In this document: positions 60,965-64,000 of the stretch, in pieces
How positions within the stretch are numbered: position 1 is the stretch's first letter
Layout: the number at the start of each line of letters is the position of its first letter
Assembly (NCBI GenBank): GCA_003508835.1
Contig: PUFA01000166.1
Span: forward strand, 3,741,501-3,805,500
DNA length: 64,000 nucleotides
From: Eonycteris spelaea
Taxonomy: Eukaryota; Chordata; Mammalia; Chiroptera; Pteropodidae
Direction: 5' to 3'
The notes under the pieces: model-generated
What the model saw: only the letters and a program-made list of their open reading frames with translations
Databases searched by the model: none
Told to the model about the DNA's origin: nothing
Program-made: the position numbers and the translations under genes

Positions 60965-62035
60965 ATTTTTTATTGAGATGTAATTGACCTGTACCATTCC
61001 ATTATATTAGTTTTGGGTATATAATGTAGTTATTTAATATTTGTGTAAATTGTGAAATGATCGCCACAATAAGTCTAATTAACATCCATCATCATACATA
61101 GTTACAAAAAATGTTTTTCTTGTGATGAGGACTTCGCTCTCTTAACAACTTTCAAATATGCAATACAGTATTATTAACCAAAGTCACCGTGCTGTACATA
61201 ACATCCCCATGACTTATTTATTTTATAACTGGAAGTTTGTACTTTTTGCCCCTTCATTCATTTTACGCCCCTCCACCTCTTGCAACCACCAATATGTTCT
61301 CCATCAGTGAGCTCATTTTTTCATTTGTTTGTTTTTTAAATTTGTTTTAGATTTTACATAGAAATGAGATCATATATAAGGCATTTGTCTTTGTCTAACT
61401 TATTTGATTTAGCATAATATCAAGGCCCATCCATGTTGTCCCAAATGGCAAGAATTCCTCTTTTTATGTCTGAATAATATTTCATTTTGTGTGTGTGTGT
61501 ATGTATGTGTGTATTTATATGCCACATTTCTTTATCCATTCATCTGTTGATGGACACTTAGGTTGTTTACATGTTTTGCTATTGTAAATAATGCTACAAT
61601 GAACATTGGGTGGATAAATCCTTTTGAATTAGTGTTTTTGTTTTTTTCAGATAAATATCCAGAAGTCAATTGCTAGATCATATAGAAGTTCGACTTTTAA
61701 TGTTTTGAGGAATTTCTGTACTGTTTTCCATAGTGGTTACACCAATTTAAGTTCTCACCAATAGTGCAAAGGGGTTCTCTTCTCCACATACTCGTCAACA
61801 TTTATTATTTCTTGTCTTTTCGATACTATCCATTCTAACAAGTGTGAAGTGATGTCTCATTGTGGTTTTGATTTTCATTTTCCTGATAATTAATGATGTT
61901 GAACATCTTTTCATATACCTGTTGGCCATCTACATGTCTTCTTTGGGAAAATGTCTATTCAGGTCTTCTGACCATTTTTAACCAGATTTTTTTTTTTTTT
62001 TTTTGCTATTGAATTGTAAGAGTTTATATATATGT
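60965..62035 (-). mobile_element. Antisense L1 3' end and ORF2 part
   Basis: L1 3' UTR text ('gaaatgatcgccacaataag' at 61,055, 'cctcttgcaaccaccaatat') leads into ORF2 antisense phrases ('tatccattcatctgttgatg', 'aataatgctacaatgaacat'). It is 5'-truncated and non-coding. Confidence 0.82.
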
Positions 62036-62129
62036 TTATTATCAGGCTTTTTATTCATGTTGCTGTGAAATCTGAATGACAGTTACTTTTAGTGGCAGGA
62101 TGATATTCCAGGAACTATGGCCTTTTGAA

Positions 62130-62345
62130 AAAAAAATGTGATAAAATACACATAAAATAAAAATTTACCATCCTAACTATTTTTAAGTACACAGTTCAAT
62201 AGCATTAAGTACTGATGTACATTGATGTGCTATCATGACTACCATCTATCTACTTTTTATCTTCCAAACTGAAACTCTGTATCCAATAAATAATAACTTC
62301 CCTTCCCTGAGCCCCTAGTAACTATCCATTCTATTTTCTGTTAGC
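62130..62345 (-). mobile_element. Old antisense L1 3' end
   Basis: 'aaaatttaccatcctaacta', 'gtacacagttcaatagcatt', and 'tgagcccctagtaactatcc' are the antisense 3' end of an old L1 group. Confidence 0.75.
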
Positions 62346-63419
62346 TACACAATTCCTGTGGGCCTAGTGGTAATCTAACTATGATCCTACTTTTCTTTCC
62401 TAGCTGTTTTTGGAAACAGATCAAGAATTAGGCATATGCTCAAGATAATTTTTTAATGTTTCAGATATTTTAATTTTTGAACCTGTTGCATCTTGTGCTC
62501 ATCGAACAATAAACTTATAAAATGATAGTGCTAAAAGGAAATAAAATGCAATGGTTCCCTAGCCCAATAGCTGCTATAAGAAAGCCTTAAGAATTTACTC
62601 TAGATACCTGGGGTTGGGACTGGGGGTTTGGAGTGGTGGTTTGAAGGTAGAGAAAAAGAGTGAGTGATCTGGGCCACGGATGCCCACCCTGCCCCTAACC
62701 AGAGAAGCTCTGCTTTCCTCTATTTTACATATCTGAGTTTCATATGTTATAATTTGAAAAAAAGATTATGAGGTGAAAAGGAGAAGGAGAAGGAAGAAGG
62801 AAAGAAAAATAAAACTACTATTTCAATCCCAAGAGAATAACAGCCTCTGTCTGGCAAAAAGCATATGGTATTTCATCTGCTACAGAAGTAGCTCTAGTAA
62901 AATTTAAAAACCAATCAGCAGAGCTACTTAAGGCCTAGGCTTGCACTAGAGGCCTCTTTTAGGATAAACATCTTTGTAAGGGGCATGAGTGGTATGGCTG
63001 GTTCTCATGAGTGTTCACTTTGTCTTTCAAATCAATTTATTTTCAGAGCCAGCAGTAGGCCTTTATACCAAGAACAGAGTCTTGCCTGCCTCCTGTGTGA
63101 GAAGTACAGGTCAAAGTGAGACCTAGTTTAGTGGCTGACTCCCAAGATTAGACTTATAGAGTGGGTGGAGACCTAAAGTCAGCATAACCTTTAACCTGTG
63201 GATAAGCGAATCCCCGCTCAGTTGTGAATCTCTGATCTCCTTGTTAGATGCTACTTAATAGGTCTCTGTCAGCATGCATAGTAGTGACATGACACAGGAT
63301 TTCCTTCATTAACATTTTTTATCAGTGATTTTATTGAAGACATGCTTATTAGTTTTTAAACTGCACGAATCTTGGTAGAATAGTAAATATCCTCAGCACT
63401 TTCGTATCTACCACTCTCC

Positions 63420-63990
63420 TGGAATGACTTCAGGATTCATGATGAAGGTAAGCAAGCCTCCCAGCTCCTTGACCAAACCCACTGCAATGAGTGTCCCCCT
63501 CTGTGCCACCACAACAATGCCACACACCAAGGCTGTCTCCTGGAACTTATTCCACTGAATTCCACCCTTGAAATCTTGAACCCTGAAACCCTACTCTCCA
63601 CTTCAAACCCCAATTTACACACTCCTTCATTCTCAATAAACTTATGTTGAATCGCATCAAGTTCTCCTCCCCTTACTCTGCTCTGTCCTCTCAGTTTGTC
63701 AGCTCTCCTTTAATTTCTTCTCCCTGGTGCAGATTCCATGAGCAGTCACTTCACATACACTCTCACCGCCATCCTCACTCCCTTTGTCCTGGTGATTGCT
63801 GCTTCTCCTCTGACTACTTCCAGTCCTAGACAAGCCCATTCTTAGTTCCTTCCACTCGTGGCTCAGGTCTGCTGAACACTAACACTTCTAGAGGAAGTCA
63901 CATAACCCTGCTGATTAATTCAATTACAGAATTGTGATTTCCAGCCCTATAGAGTCCTGGTGCCACCAGGAAATCTTTAGCAGTCATTGT
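63420..63990 (-). mobile_element. Ancient interspersed repeat, antisense, family not named
   Basis: C/T-rich text of the same style as 16,240-16,760 and 34,300-35,290. Family assignment needs a repeat-library search. Confidence 0.4.
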
Positions 63991-64000
63991 TCTTTCCAGC

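Larger units (their letters stand above)
59937..64000 (+). other. BCO2: BCO2 next intron, running out of window
   Basis: About 4.1 kb without a recognisable BCO2 exon (the next should encode the Y-N-H-W-F-D-G region). It holds antisense L1 (60,965-62,035), an older antisense L1 3' end (62,130-62,345), and a C/T-rich old repeat (about 63,420-63,990). Frames of 61-98 codons here are not genes. Confidence 0.6.

Noticed and set aside
1..64000. CRISPR arrays, operons, phage or plasmid features
   Set aside because: The sequence is clearly mammalian nuclear DNA. Direct repeats present are microsatellites or transposon duplications.

Overview
This is a mammalian nuclear window, AT-rich and dominated by retrotransposon debris, with three genes of the conserved IL18-TEX12-BCO2 block (human 11q23 order). 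The lineage looks chiropteran, probably a fruit bat (Pteropodidae). That inference rests on two things: truncated L1 3' ends of a type I associate with bats (about 32.4 kb and 41.0 kb), and a 5S rRNA-derived SINE (53.7 kb), a kind of element known from pteropodid bats. No species can be fixed from the window alone.

Layout. Positions 1-27.6 kb are intergenic. They hold a decayed but nearly full-length L1 (about 1.0-7.2 kb), L1 fragments on both strands, two LTR-like elements, MIR/L2-type relics and a nested antisense L1 block (24.3-27.6 kb). IL18 lies on the minus strand (coding exons 27,972-37,871, non-coding exon 1 near 45.0-45.2 kb). It is complete and encodes 193 residues with the LESD/Y maturation site intact. 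TEX12 lies on the plus strand (CpG-rich promoter near 47.7-47.9 kb, coding exons 49,459-52,857). It is complete at 123 residues, and one of its introns has a GC donor. BCO2 starts on the plus strand at 56,101. Only its first two coding exons are inside the window, and the second has an in-frame TGA where human and mouse have arginine.

The genes do not form a pathway. IL-18 is a caspase-1-activated inflammatory cytokine, TEX12 is a synaptonemal-complex central-element protein used in meiosis, and BCO2 is a mitochondrial carotenoid-cleaving oxygenase. IL18 and TEX12 are divergently transcribed about 2.6 kb apart; TEX12 and BCO2 are co-directional.

Most notable: the BCO2 premature stop; a (CTTT)n tract in an IL18 intron framed by a perfect 16-bp target-site duplication, as if only a retroposon tail had inserted; a composite 5S-SINE whose second half folds into two hairpins; and the GC-AG intron in TEX12. 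Exon boundaries were read by eye from splice sites, reading frame and remembered human/mouse proteins. Repeat names are family-level judgements without a library search.
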